Positions 53,803 through 61,986 of a stretch of DNA of 64,000 nucleotides are shown piece after piece; the stretch's first letter is position 1, and every line of letters begins with the position of its first letter. A program made the translations under genes and the position numbers. The notes below the pieces were generated by a model that saw only the letters and a program-made list of their open reading frames with translations, was not told the origin of the DNA and did no database searches. Location of the stretch: contig NZ_SMAG01000007.1 of the NCBI RefSeq assembly GCF_004341825.1, forward strand, positions 1 to 64,000, in the 5' to 3' direction. This DNA is from Hazenella coriacea. Its GTDB lineage: Bacteria; Bacillota; Bacilli; Thermoactinomycetales; Thermoactinomycetaceae.

Positions 53803-55161
53803 TTATGCTTGATCTATATCAGCCTTCTTAACTTTCTCAATGAACTCTTCATTCCCTGTATCGGCATTAATAAAGATCCGATACTGTTCACTACCTTTTT
53901 CACCTGGAATTCTTCCTAGAAATTCGTAACAGAGAACCTCTTTTCCCTCATCATTATAGATGACAGCCAAATTATCCTTTTGTAAATCTAACCGTGGACT
54001 TATTTCTTTTTTGGCTTGTGCTAAGCTCAACTTGGGTTTAGATAACGGGAGCTTAATTTTATTGAAAACATATTCATCCGCTTGTAAACCCGTAATTTCT
54101 CCATTATCTAAAGCAACCTTTACAGTAGCCGCCTCTGGATAGATATAAACTCCACTTTGACGATGAACAAAGTTAATTGTGGCTAAATTCCCTGTTTCGT
54201 CATACGAGATGGGAACCATATCTTTATATTGAATTCTTTCAAGAAACTTCGTTGCATAGCCCTGAGCCTGATCAATAGATAAGCGCTTTTCTTTAACAGG
54301 TCGATCATAAAGCATCCAGACCATGTATCCACCTTGACTGGTTAAATCAGCATAGACTTCTGTTTTGTTCTTCCCTTCATAACGAACACTATAGGTTTGA
54401 TAGTCCCCTTTTTTGTTTAAGACGACAGTCATCCCTTTGGTCGATTTTTGATCTAATGCTTTAGCCACCTTCTGTTTTGCTTGTTCTTTGGTAATCAGGG
54501 GAGCTGTCAGTTTTTTAAATTTCTCTTTTTCACGAACTTGCTTATAATTAACAGTTGGACCCCAATCGACTTCTGAATACTCTTCCACCATTCGATTCAC
54601 TTTTTTAAATCCATCAATAATGGTGTTATCCATTTTTTTATCTTCAGTGGCAAGAGCCAATTCTACATCCATCCAGCGTAAATTTTTATCTAACACTTTT
54701 CTCTGCATAGATTGTAGGTCATTCCGAATTTCTTGGGATCGATTATACAAGGTTTGTAACGTTTTCCACTCTTGTTCTGTAAGAGGCTTTTTATCTAAGT
54801 CTCTAACCCCCACTGTATATGCAAACCGTCCAATATTGTTCACAAATTGCTCCGTCTTATCAAAAGGCATAAGTGTTAACGGAAGTTGTCCTAAGTCATT
54901 TTGTGCTACATAGGCAAGTCTCCATATGTTAGTCATAGAGGTTGACATCTGTCTACGTGTGTTAAGGGCCAGCGACTTTCCCATTTCATCAGAAAGTTTG
55001 TCCATATGATCATTTAACTCATGAAAAGCACGCTGGTATTGATTTTCTGCCTTAATCAGAATTGAGTTCTTATCTTGATTCTCTTGATATCCCCATGCAC
55101 CTGCTGCAATTAAACCGATTAAGGTGATGGGAAACAAGATGGCAGCCACTTTCTGATACAT
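53803..55161 (-). CDS. ypeB: germination protein YpeB
   Basis: YpeB is needed for the cortex hydrolase SleB to accumulate in the spore; the two sit at the inner spore membrane. The 452-residue protein has an N-terminal membrane segment (residues 7-25), a helical region and C-terminal PepSY-type repeats (for example LTSQGGYMVWMLYDRPV and YRIFINADTGNEEFIEKV). It follows sleB by 15 bases, the conserved bicistronic pair. Confidence 0.95.
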   Translation of the reverse strand: MYQKVAAILFPITLIGLIAAGAWGYQENQDKNSILIKAENQYQRAFHELNDHMDKLSDEMGKSLALNTRRQMSTSMTNIWRLAYVAQNDLGQLPLTLMPFDKTEQFVNNIGRFAYTVGVRDLDKKPLTEQEWKTLQTLYNRSQEIRNDLQSMQRKVLDKNLRWMDVELALATEDKKMDNTIIDGFKKVNRMVEEYSEVDWGPTVNYKQVREKEKFKKLTAPLITKEQAKQKVAKALDQKSTKGMTVVLNKKGDYQTYSVRYEGKNKTEVYADLTSQGGYMVWMLYDRPVKEKRLSIDQAQGYATKFLERIQYKDMVPISYDETGNLATINFVHRQSGVYIYPEAATVKVALDNGEITGLQADEYVFNKIKLPLSKPKLSLAQAKKEISPRLDLQKDNLAVIYNDEGKEVLCYEFLGRIPGEKGSEQYRIFINADTGNEEFIEKVKKADIDQA

Positions 55162-55176
55162 GGCTTCACCACTCCT

Positions 55177-55653
55177 TTAGTCGCAAAAAATGTGTTTTCC
55201 GATTTTCTTTCGTTGTGGTCGTGTCCAAATCCATTTGGAAGTAGCTGTGTCTGGATTAAAGTAATAAAGTGCTCCTGCAGTAGGATCCCACCCGTTGATC
55301 GCATCCCTAACAGCTTTTTTAGCTGTTTCATTGGGAGTAAGCCAAATCTGTCCATCTGCAACTGCTGTAAAAGCTCCAGGTTGAAAGACGACTCCTGACA
55401 CCGTGTTCGGAAAGCGATCCGCACTGATCCGATTTAAGATGACAGCAGCAACAGCTACTTGGCCGATATACGGTTCCCCTCTAGACTCTCCATATACCGC
55501 ATTTGCGAGTATCCGAATATCATTTTCCGAAAAGCCCTTGCTACTTTTCCCCGCATTGGAGGCATTAGTGATATTAGGATCACCGACGGTAGCAAGAGTA
55601 ACGCAAATAAATAAAACTATAGCCCAAAGCCGCTTTCTTTTAAGCGCATTCAT
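55177..55653 (-). CDS. sleB: spore cortex-lytic enzyme SleB (short form)
   Basis: SleB is the lytic transglycosylase that opens the muramic-lactam cortex at germination. After a signal peptide (about residues 8-31) the whole protein is the catalytic Hydrolase_2 domain, with the glutamate in AVYGESRGEP, then AAVILNRISADRFPNTV and a C-terminal TWTRPQRKKIGKH-like end. At 158 residues it lacks the N-terminal peptidoglycan-binding domain of B. subtilis SleB (about 300 residues). The ATG follows GGAGGCGG. The ypeB neighbour argues for SleB rather than CwlJ. Confidence 0.93.
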   Translation of the reverse strand: MNALKRKRLWAIVLFICVTLATVGDPNITNASNAGKSSKGFSENDIRILANAVYGESRGEPYIGQVAVAAVILNRISADRFPNTVSGVVFQPGAFTAVADGQIWLTPNETAKKAVRDAINGWDPTAGALYYFNPDTATSKWIWTRPQRKKIGKHIFCD

Positions 55654-55757
55654 ATCCTAGCCGCCTCCATTGATTAGTTCGTTTCAATGAGTAGTCTAAA
55701 CGTAGTCTAGGAGATTTATGCAACAGATTCTTAGCCTTCAATTCCATTCATAAGCGT

Positions 55758-55922
55758 TTATAAATGTTCATTATAAATTTCAAAATCGGATTCATTGTCA
55801 CAAAGACAACGTTTAAAACCAGTCTCCACTCGTCCTTTGCGGAGTCTTCCTTTTAACATGAATTTTTCTCCACATTGATTACATTGAATTTTAACTAGGT
55901 AACGGTTGTGTTCTTTTAACAT
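55758..55922 (-). CDS. 54-residue zinc-ribbon-like protein
   Basis: A small protein starting MLKEHNRYLVKIQCNQCGEK with a CxxC pair (Cys14, Cys17) and a second CxC pair (Cys39, Cys41), the spacing of a metal-binding ribbon. The middle is very basic (LKGRLRKGRVETGFKR). AGGGGTG lies before the ATG. It is probably a nucleic-acid-binding or protein-binding miniprotein. No family is recognised with certainty. It stands alone between sleB and the divergent asparaginase gene. Confidence 0.65.
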   Translation of the reverse strand: MLKEHNRYLVKIQCNQCGEKFMLKGRLRKGRVETGFKRCLCDNESDFEIYNEHL

Positions 55923-55960
55923 GTGAATGATGCACCCCTAAGAAATTATTAGATCTATTA

Positions 55961-55989
55961 TTGACACACATACCAACCTTCCATACGAT
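55961..55989 (+). promoter_or_regulatory. promoter of the asparaginase gene
   Basis: TTGACA (55961-55966), 17 bases, TACGAT (55984-55989). It leaves a leader of about 130 bases before the start codon. Confidence 0.75.
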
Positions 55990-56124
55990 AGATTTTGTTA
56001 TGTCAAAAATGAATGTCTTTGTTTAACCAATAAAGAATTAATAATTGAAGCAACCTATTGCTAATCAAAAAGGATCAAACAAGAAAGGTGGAAGCGCTCC
56101 CATTTGAGTAATAGCGCGAAATAG

Positions 56125-57096
56125 ATGAAAAAAATCCTTGTTATCACTACAGGTGGAACAATCGCGATGGCAGAAAATGAAGATTCACAAGGAGTAAAAC
56201 CCCAAGATCCTACTTCACTTCAAACAGTACTTCCTCTGTTATCACGATATGCCGAAGTTGAAATGGAACATTTATTCAATATCCCAAGTCCACATATGAC
56301 TCCTCAACACATGTACACCCTTGCCACTGAAGTTAACAAGCGATTACAGCAACCTGACATCAGTGGAGTGGTCGTCACACATGGAACCGATACATTGGAA
56401 GAAACTGCTTACTTCCTCAATTTGGTGATCGACCCACCCAAGACGGTTGTTGTGACAGGTGCAATGAGAAGTCAAAATGAACTCGGCTCAGATGGTCCCT
56501 ATAATCTAGTCAATGCAGTTCGAGTTGCAACCCATTCGAAAGCTAGAGGTCATGGAACTTTAGTTGTATTTAATGACGAAATTCATGCCGCCAAAACAGT
56601 AACCAAAACACATACAAGTAGTGTGGCTACTTTTCAATCACCTTCCTTGGGTCCGATTGGATTTGTCACCAAAAAAGAGATTTTCTTTCAACATCATCTC
56701 AAACGAGAACCCACTCTTCCGCTTCAACCTCCTACAGCAAACGTTTCTTTGATCAAAACAGTTGCCGGAATGGATGATCAAATGATTCAGTGGGCTCTTA
56801 AGCAAAATGCAGATGGAATCGTCATTGAAGCGTTTGGACAGGGAAATGTACCTCCTGCGATGTTACCAGGAATTCGCCAAGCCTTAGCAAATGAAGTTCC
56901 CATTGTTCTTGTATCTCGTTGCTTTAATGGAATTGTACAAGATACGTATGAATACGAAGGTGGAGGCAAAACATTAAAAGAGATGGGTTTGATTTTTTCA
57001 AATGGAATTAATGGCCCTAAAGCAAGAATCAAGCTGATCCTTGCTTTAAACAAAACAAAAAACTTTGCCCAATTACAAAGCTATTTCCAACAGTAG
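56125..57096 (+). CDS. ansA: L-asparaginase
   Basis: The enzyme hydrolyses asparagine to aspartate and ammonia. Both catalytic threonine motifs are visible, TTGGTIAM (residues 8-15) and VVTHGTDTLEETAYFL, and GAMRSQNELGSDGPYNL is conserved. No signal peptide is seen, so it is cytoplasmic. Length 323. The ATG is preceded directly by a stop, and the only good ribosome site (AAAGGTGG) lies 33 bases upstream, separated by a hairpin (GCGCT/AGCGC, 56094-56117) that would bring it to nine bases from the ATG. Confidence 0.94.
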   Translation: MKKILVITTGGTIAMAENEDSQGVKPQDPTSLQTVLPLLSRYAEVEMEHLFNIPSPHMTPQHMYTLATEVNKRLQQPDISGVVVTHGTDTLEETAYFLNLVIDPPKTVVVTGAMRSQNELGSDGPYNLVNAVRVATHSKARGHGTLVVFNDEIHAAKTVTKTHTSSVATFQSPSLGPIGFVTKKEIFFQHHLKREPTLPLQPPTANVSLIKTVAGMDDQMIQWALKQNADGIVIEAFGQGNVPPAMLPGIRQALANEVPIVLVSRCFNGIVQDTYEYEGGGKTLKEMGLIFSNGINGPKARIKLILALNKTKNFAQLQSYFQQ

Positions 57097-57110
57097 TCTC
57101 CTTGCTAAAT

Positions 57111-57282
57111 AACTCGACTTGAGCAAAACTACGTAAAGCAATCAGAATTTTTTTCCGACCCCATTCACCAAAGGGGAGATGTCTCTCAGCAAACGACTCT
57201 TGCGAACCCTACAAGAGTGAGGCAGAGAAACAACGCTCCGACGGAATTCGGATCCATATGTGCCTAAAATTGCTCATATATA
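57111..57282 (+). repeat. dispersed intergenic repeat, copy B
   Basis: It runs from AACTCGACTTGAGCAAAAC to TTGCTCATATATA and is 172 bp long. An inner hairpin ACTCTTG/CAAGAGT (57196-57218) sits inside an outer GTCTCT/AGAGAAAC pairing. Compared with copy C, the inner arms differ in sequence (ACTTTT with GAGAGT in C) yet still pair, which points to selection or common origin at the RNA level. It begins 14 bases after the asparaginase stop, in the same direction. Confidence 0.85.
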
Positions 57283-57298
57283 TAAAGTGAGATAAAAT
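57270..57298 (+). promoter_or_regulatory. candidate promoter of the purine permease
   Basis: TTGCTC (57270-57275), 17 bases, TAAAAT (57293-57298). The -35 box and part of the spacer are the conserved right end of repeat copy B. Confidence 0.55.
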
Positions 57299-57361
57299 AT
57301 GGGATGGCCTTGTTTTAAAGGTGGGCGGGAGAGGGTTTTATAAAAATAAGAGGATCTGTTC

Positions 57362-58636
57362 GTGAATATTTTTGAGTCTCTGTTTCAACTCAAACACCAC
57401 CAAACCAATGTAAAACGGGAGTTGTTAGCCGGTTTAACCACATATGTGACTGTCGTTTATATTCTGATTGTCAATGGTTATATCATCGCTGATAGTGGAA
57501 TTCCCTTACAAGCAGCCATTTTAGCCACTGCTTTTACATCAGTGATTGGTTGTGTCTTAATGGGATTTTGGGCTAATGCACCTGTCATCTTGGTTCCTGG
57601 AATGGGAGTTAATGCCTTTTTCACATATACCATCGTTCATAAAATGGGATTGACTTGGCAAGAAGCTCTCGCTGTCGTCGCCATCTCCGGATTGATGTTT
57701 ATGTTGATTGCGTTTACCCGTTTAAGTAAAAGGATTGTAACTTCTATTCCTGATTCTCTGAGGAAAAGTATCACCGTTGGAATCGGACTCCTCATTACTT
57801 TTATTGGTTTGCAAAAAGGTGGTCTGGTTCAAGCCAGTAAAGAAACATTTGTCACAATGGGTGATCTCCATCAACCAGTTGTTGCTCTTACCTTAGGGAG
57901 CTTGCTGCTCACTATAGTTCTCTATGCTCGAAATGTAAAAGGAAGCTTCCTAATCAGCTTATTAATAACCACAATAGTAGCTGTACTAATGGGGATTCGT
58001 CCAAGTTCAACAACAGTACAATCCCTTTCTTTGGATCAGTATTTAACAGTAGTTGGGTCGCTTTCTTTTTCCAAAATGACTTCACTACCTTTTTGGATGG
58101 CCACATTCATTCTAACCATGATCTTGGTATTCGAAAACGTGGGACTCTTACAAGGTCTTTTGAAAGATAAAAAACAGTTTCCTGCTGCTTTTCAAGCTAA
58201 CGCCTTATCAGCTTTTAGTGCGGGCTTACTTGGAACAAGTCCTACTGTGTGTGCAGTAGAAAGTGCTACAGGAATCGCAGCGGGTGGGAGAACAGGGTTA
58301 ACGCCTTTCACAACTGGATTTTTACTTCTAGGGTCCGTCTTTCTGATCCCTTTCATTCAGTGGATCCCAGACAGTGCCATTGCCTCCATCTTAGTAATCG
58401 TTGGCGGTCTAATGATTGGTGGAGTCAAGGACATCCCTTTTAATGACCTAACCGAAGGCATTCCAGCCTTTTTTACCATTGCTTTAATTCCATTCACTTA
58501 TAGTATTCCTGATGGAATCGCACTAGGTTTTATCACATATGCCATTTTAAAAATCACTACGGGGAAATGGAGACAACTGACTCCATCATTCTATCTCATC
58601 ACCAGCTTATTTGTGATCCAGCTCATCTTTTCATAG
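57362..58636 (+). CDS. purine permease of the AzgA (PbuG) family
   Basis: A 424-residue NCS2-type transporter with about 12-14 membrane segments, likely importing hypoxanthine, guanine or adenine with protons. The AzgA signatures are present: VPGMGVNAFFTYTIV, ESATGIAAGGRTGLT and the opening LLAGLTTYVTVVYILIVNG. The start is a GTG behind GAGGATC. No purine riboswitch is recognisable in the 265 bases upstream, which are mostly repeat copy B. Confidence 0.92.
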   Translation: MNIFESLFQLKHHQTNVKRELLAGLTTYVTVVYILIVNGYIIADSGIPLQAAILATAFTSVIGCVLMGFWANAPVILVPGMGVNAFFTYTIVHKMGLTWQEALAVVAISGLMFMLIAFTRLSKRIVTSIPDSLRKSITVGIGLLITFIGLQKGGLVQASKETFVTMGDLHQPVVALTLGSLLLTIVLYARNVKGSFLISLLITTIVAVLMGIRPSSTTVQSLSLDQYLTVVGSLSFSKMTSLPFWMATFILTMILVFENVGLLQGLLKDKKQFPAAFQANALSAFSAGLLGTSPTVCAVESATGIAAGGRTGLTPFTTGFLLLGSVFLIPFIQWIPDSAIASILVIVGGLMIGGVKDIPFNDLTEGIPAFFTIALIPFTYSIPDGIALGFITYAILKITTGKWRQLTPSFYLITSLFVIQLIFS

Positions 58637-58647
58637 CATCTAACAAG

Positions 58648-58680
58648 AACACCACCTCGAATCTAATCGGGGTGGTGTTC
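58648..58680. terminator. hairpin between convergent permease and ypdA genes
   Basis: A perfect 10-bp stem GAACACCACC/GGTGGTGTTC around 13 bases; no T tract on the plus strand. It probably ends both transcripts. Confidence 0.6.
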
Positions 58681-58682
58681 CA

Positions 58683-59660
58683 CTAATGATTGATTTGTTG
58701 TTTTCGCTTCACATCTGCCACTATCTTTTCTCCATGATATCGACCGTTTTCAATGAAAATTTTAGTCGAATCATGACCACTAGCAACAACTCCAGCCAAA
58801 TACAAACCAGAAATAGTCGTTTCCATGGACTCAGTGAGGAGAGGAACCCCTAATTTTTCATCTATTTGAGCCCCTACTTGTTTCACAAGCTCAAGGCTTG
58901 GACGATAACCGGTCATAGCGAAAACTACATCTGCGGGAACCTCTATAATCTCATTCCCTTGCTTGATAACCACATGTTCTTCCTGAATTTCTAACACATG
59001 AGCACTCCAGTACATGTGAATCCGTTCTTTTTCAATGGCACTCTCAATAACTGGCTTTACCCAAGCTTTCACACTGGGATGAAAAGCTTGTTGGCGGTAT
59101 ACCATCGTGACATCTGCCCCAACTTGTTGCAAATCTAAAGCTACATCGATGGCAGAGTTTCTCCCTCCGATCACAACCACTCGTTGGTCGGCATAAGGAT
59201 GAGCATCGTGAAAATAGTGATAGACATGAGGCAAATCCTCACCGGGAACGTTCATCCAATGGGGTTGATCATAATACCCGGTAGCGATCACAACATGACG
59301 AGCAATTATCTCTTGTTCACCCATTCGATTCTTGGTACTTAGGCGAAAGCCATCAGTTATTTTTTCTAATCGGGTAACTTGTTCATACGTACGAATTCTT
59401 AATCGGTGTAGCCTCGCTACAGTCCGGTAATAATTTAAAGCTTCATGTCGAGATGGTTTATCATGGATCGATATAAAAGGAACTCCACCAATTTCTAAGT
59501 TATCAGGTGTACTAAAAAAATGCATTGATAAAGGATAATGATAGATGGAATTAACTAGACAACCTTTTTCAATGATCAATGGCTGAAATCCTTGTTTCTT
59601 ACACTCGATCGCTGTAGAGATGCCACAAGGACCTGCCCCGATAATCACAACCTCTTCCAA
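58683..59660 (-). CDS. ypdA: bacillithiol disulfide reductase YpdA
   Basis: YpdA (Bdr) is a flavoprotein of the thioredoxin-reductase-like group that reduces bacillithiol disulfide with NADPH. The FAD loop is VVIIGAGPCGIST at the N-terminus, VVVIGGRNSAIDVALDLQ is the NADPH loop and the C-terminal LYLAGVVASGHDSTKIFIENG is typical. The frame extends to 59720 but across the gudB terminator; a TTG at 59660 behind GGGGAGGG gives 325 residues, the size of the B. subtilis protein. It follows gudB as in B. subtilis. Confidence 0.92.
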   Translation of the reverse strand: MEEVVIIGAGPCGISTAIECKKQGFQPLIIEKGCLVNSIYHYPLSMHFFSTPDNLEIGGVPFISIHDKPSRHEALNYYRTVARLHRLRIRTYEQVTRLEKITDGFRLSTKNRMGEQEIIARHVVIATGYYDQPHWMNVPGEDLPHVYHYFHDAHPYADQRVVVIGGRNSAIDVALDLQQVGADVTMVYRQQAFHPSVKAWVKPVIESAIEKERIHMYWSAHVLEIQEEHVVIKQGNEIIEVPADVVFAMTGYRPSLELVKQVGAQIDEKLGVPLLTESMETTISGLYLAGVVASGHDSTKIFIENGRYHGEKIVADVKRKQQINH

Positions 59661-59682
59661 TGCTTCATCCCTCCCCTGAACA

Positions 59683-59709
59683 AGAAAAACCCCCAAAAAG
59701 GGGAGTTTC
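59683..59709 (-). terminator. terminator of gudB
   Basis: GAAACTCCCC/GGGGGTTTTTC with a T5 loop, on the minus strand between gudB and ypdA. Confidence 0.82.
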
Positions 59710-59734
59710 TCTTGTTTCAACTTCTATTATTTAT

Positions 59735-61015
59735 CTATACCCATCCGCGGAATCGTGATGCTTCAGCCATTTTTCTAACACCGACCATATAAGCAGCCAA
59801 GCGCATATCCACATTACGATTTTGCGAAGTTTCGTAGACATTTTCAAATGCACGAACCATGGTTTCTTCTAATTTGGTTTCCACTTCTTCTTCAGACCAG
59901 TAGTAACCTTGGTTGTTTTGAACCCATTCAAAATAAGAGACAGTCACTCCACCGGCACTTGCTAATACGTCAGGAACAAGTAGAATTCCACGATCGTTAA
60001 TAATCTGGGTTGCTTCTAATGTAGTTGGTCCATTAGCCGCTTCCACAAGAATACTAGCTTTAATGTTATGAGCATTTTCAGCGGTGATTTGGTTTTGTAC
60101 CGCAGCAGGAACAAGAATGTCACAGTCAAGTTCCAAAAGCTCTTTATTCGTAATTGTATTTTCAAACATCGTCGTAACCGTTCCAAAAGAATCACGACGA
60201 TCTAGGAGATACTCAATATCAAGACCATCTGGATCATGAAGAGCACCATAAGCATCAGAAATTCCGATTACTTTCGCCCCGGCATCATGCATAAATTTAG
60301 CTAAGAAGCTACCCGCATTACCAAATCCTTGAATAACTACACGAGCACCTTGTAGATCAATTCCACGCTTCTTGGCTGCTTCACGAATCATCAGGGTAAC
60401 CCCTTTAGCCGTAGCTGTTTCACGACCACGAGAACCCCCAAGCACAAGTGGTTTACCTGTAATAAATCCTGGGGAGTCAAATTCGCGAATATGACTATAT
60501 TCATCCATCATCCATGCCATAATCTGTGAGTTTGTAAACACGTCCGGTGCAGGAATATCTTTTGAAGGTCCTACTACTTGACTAATGGCACGAACATAAC
60601 CACGGGAGAGACCCTCCAACTCACGGAAAGACATCTTACGTGGATCACAGATGATTCCACCTTTACCCCCACCATAGGGAAGATCCACAATACCAGCTTT
60701 CAGACTCATCCAAATTGATAGCGCTTTCACTTCTAATTCATTAACTTCAGGGTGGAATCGTACACCACCTTTAGTTGGACCAACAGCATCGTTATGTTGC
60801 GCACGATAACCAGTAAACACTTGTACAGATCCATCGTCCATTCGAACAGGAATCCGAACGGATAGAACTCGCATAGGCTCTTTAAGCAACTCATATACAG
60901 GGTCTGGATAGCCTAACTTTTCTAAAGCTTTCTTAATGACCTTTTGCGTTGAAACAAGCACATCCATATTTTCATGTTCTGGTTGTTGACTTGTTACAAC
61001 CGACTGTTGTACCAT
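59735..61015 (-). CDS. gudB: NAD-specific glutamate dehydrogenase
   Basis: The enzyme deaminates glutamate to 2-oxoglutarate. Signatures: GPTKGGVRFHPEVN, the catalytic lysine in LPYGGGKGGIICDPR, and VVIQGFGNAGSFLAKFMHDAG for NAD. The frame is intact over 426 residues. GAGGTGAG lies five bases before the ATG. It heads the gudB-ypdA pair, which a terminator partly separates. Confidence 0.96.
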   Translation of the reverse strand: MVQQSVVTSQQPEHENMDVLVSTQKVIKKALEKLGYPDPVYELLKEPMRVLSVRIPVRMDDGSVQVFTGYRAQHNDAVGPTKGGVRFHPEVNELEVKALSIWMSLKAGIVDLPYGGGKGGIICDPRKMSFRELEGLSRGYVRAISQVVGPSKDIPAPDVFTNSQIMAWMMDEYSHIREFDSPGFITGKPLVLGGSRGRETATAKGVTLMIREAAKKRGIDLQGARVVIQGFGNAGSFLAKFMHDAGAKVIGISDAYGALHDPDGLDIEYLLDRRDSFGTVTTMFENTITNKELLELDCDILVPAAVQNQITAENAHNIKASILVEAANGPTTLEATQIINDRGILLVPDVLASAGGVTVSYFEWVQNNQGYYWSEEEVETKLEETMVRAFENVYETSQNRNVDMRLAAYMVGVRKMAEASRFRGWV

Positions 61016-61137
61016 CTTGGCTCACCTCAAGGAATAATCATTACCATAAATAAAGACCTTAAAACAACTATCAGTATACAGAATATCATATTAAAAGTTA
61101 ACTGTTTAAGACAAAGTTTTTCACAATCATTTTTCAC

Positions 61138-61152
61138 GTGTATAATATACAC
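61138..61152. promoter_or_regulatory. palindrome over the bshB2 -10 box
   Basis: GTGTATAATATACAC is a perfect palindrome around a central base and contains TATAAT. It lies 32 bases before bshB2. It may be the -10 of that gene together with an operator; the -35 is weak (TTTTTC at 18 bases). Confidence 0.5.
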
Positions 61153-61183
61153 AGATTCTATAGAAAGAAAGAAGGCCTTTTCT

Positions 61184-61858
61184 ATGACTCAAAAGATTTT
61201 GTATGTGTTTGCCCACCCAGATGATGAGACTTTTACCTGCGGTGGAACCATTGCTCATAACACCACATTAGGCTTCCATCAGATCTTATACTGTGCAACT
61301 CAAGGCGATCGCGGTAAAACTGGGAATCCACCAGTCTGTACTCCTGAGGCGCTTGGAGAGACTCGAAAACATGAGTTGACCCGTGCTGCCCAGATCTTAG
61401 GGATCGATCAAATTATTTTACATGATTTTGGGGATGGTACCTTACATCAGCAACCCCTTGAACGCTTCGTTCAAGATCTTGTAAAGTATCTTGAGCTTGA
61501 GCAACCTGATATCATTATTACCTTCCCACCTTCTGGTATCTCAGGTCACATGGATCATCAAGTCATATCAAAAGCAACATTACAAGCAGTGGAACAAACA
61601 ACGTTCCCAACCAAACTGTACTACATTGTCATTCCTGAATCAATCGCTCAAAACCTTTCCTATCAAATTCATGCAACTCCTGATGAATGGGTTTCGAAAG
61701 TGATAGATGTTACTCCGTATTTAGAAAAGATTGGTCGTGCATTACAAGAACATAAAACACAACATCTTTCAATCGAACGTGTCTTTCCAGGAGTCAAAGA
61801 AGGAAACTTCGAACAGATCCGTAATAAAGAGTATTTCCAATTAGTTATGCAGAGATAG
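61184..61858 (+). CDS. bshB2: LmbE-family deacetylase BshB2
   Basis: A 224-residue zinc deacetylase of the second bacillithiol branch (BshB2/YojG type), which can deacetylate GlcNAc-malate and bacillithiol conjugates. YVFAHPDDETFTCGGTIA supplies the first zinc motif, TQGDRGKTG is typical for this branch, and SGISGHMDHQVIS holds the second. The ATG at 61184 follows AAAGAAGG; the frame continues back into gudB's promoter region but has no start there. With bshB1 at 9899 this gives two such enzymes in the window. Confidence 0.9.
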   Translation: MTQKILYVFAHPDDETFTCGGTIAHNTTLGFHQILYCATQGDRGKTGNPPVCTPEALGETRKHELTRAAQILGIDQIILHDFGDGTLHQQPLERFVQDLVKYLELEQPDIIITFPPSGISGHMDHQVISKATLQAVEQTTFPTKLYYIVIPESIAQNLSYQIHATPDEWVSKVIDVTPYLEKIGRALQEHKTQHLSIERVFPGVKEGNFEQIRNKEYFQLVMQR

Positions 61859-61880
61859 GTATTTTTTATACATCATGATC

Positions 61881-61906
61881 CCGTAGTGTGTATGTTGACA
61901 CTACGG
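61881..61906 (+). terminator. hairpin after bshB2
   Basis: CCGTAGTGT/ACACTACGG with an eight-base loop, followed by ATATTAT; probably the 3' end of the bshB2 transcript. Confidence 0.55.
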
Positions 61907-61955
61907 ATATTATACCCTAAATGAGATACTATTCACTTTGTCTTCAAACGCAAAT

Positions 61956-61981
61956 GACGCCTTGAATATTATCAAGGCGCT
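61956..61981. terminator. hairpin after mecA
   Basis: ACGCCTTGA/TCAAGGCG pairing around ATATTA, six bases after the mecA stop on the minus strand. T content behind it is modest. Confidence 0.6.
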
Positions 61982-61986
61982 TGTTA

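Noticed and set aside
53625-53831. 68-codon plus-strand frame between cmk and ypeB
   Set aside because: It spans the promoter and hairpins on the other strand, overlaps the end of ypeB and lacks a ribosome site.
57283-57361. Purine riboswitch before the AzgA-type permease
   Set aside because: The conserved loop sequences of the purine aptamer are absent from the stretch between the asparaginase gene and the permease.
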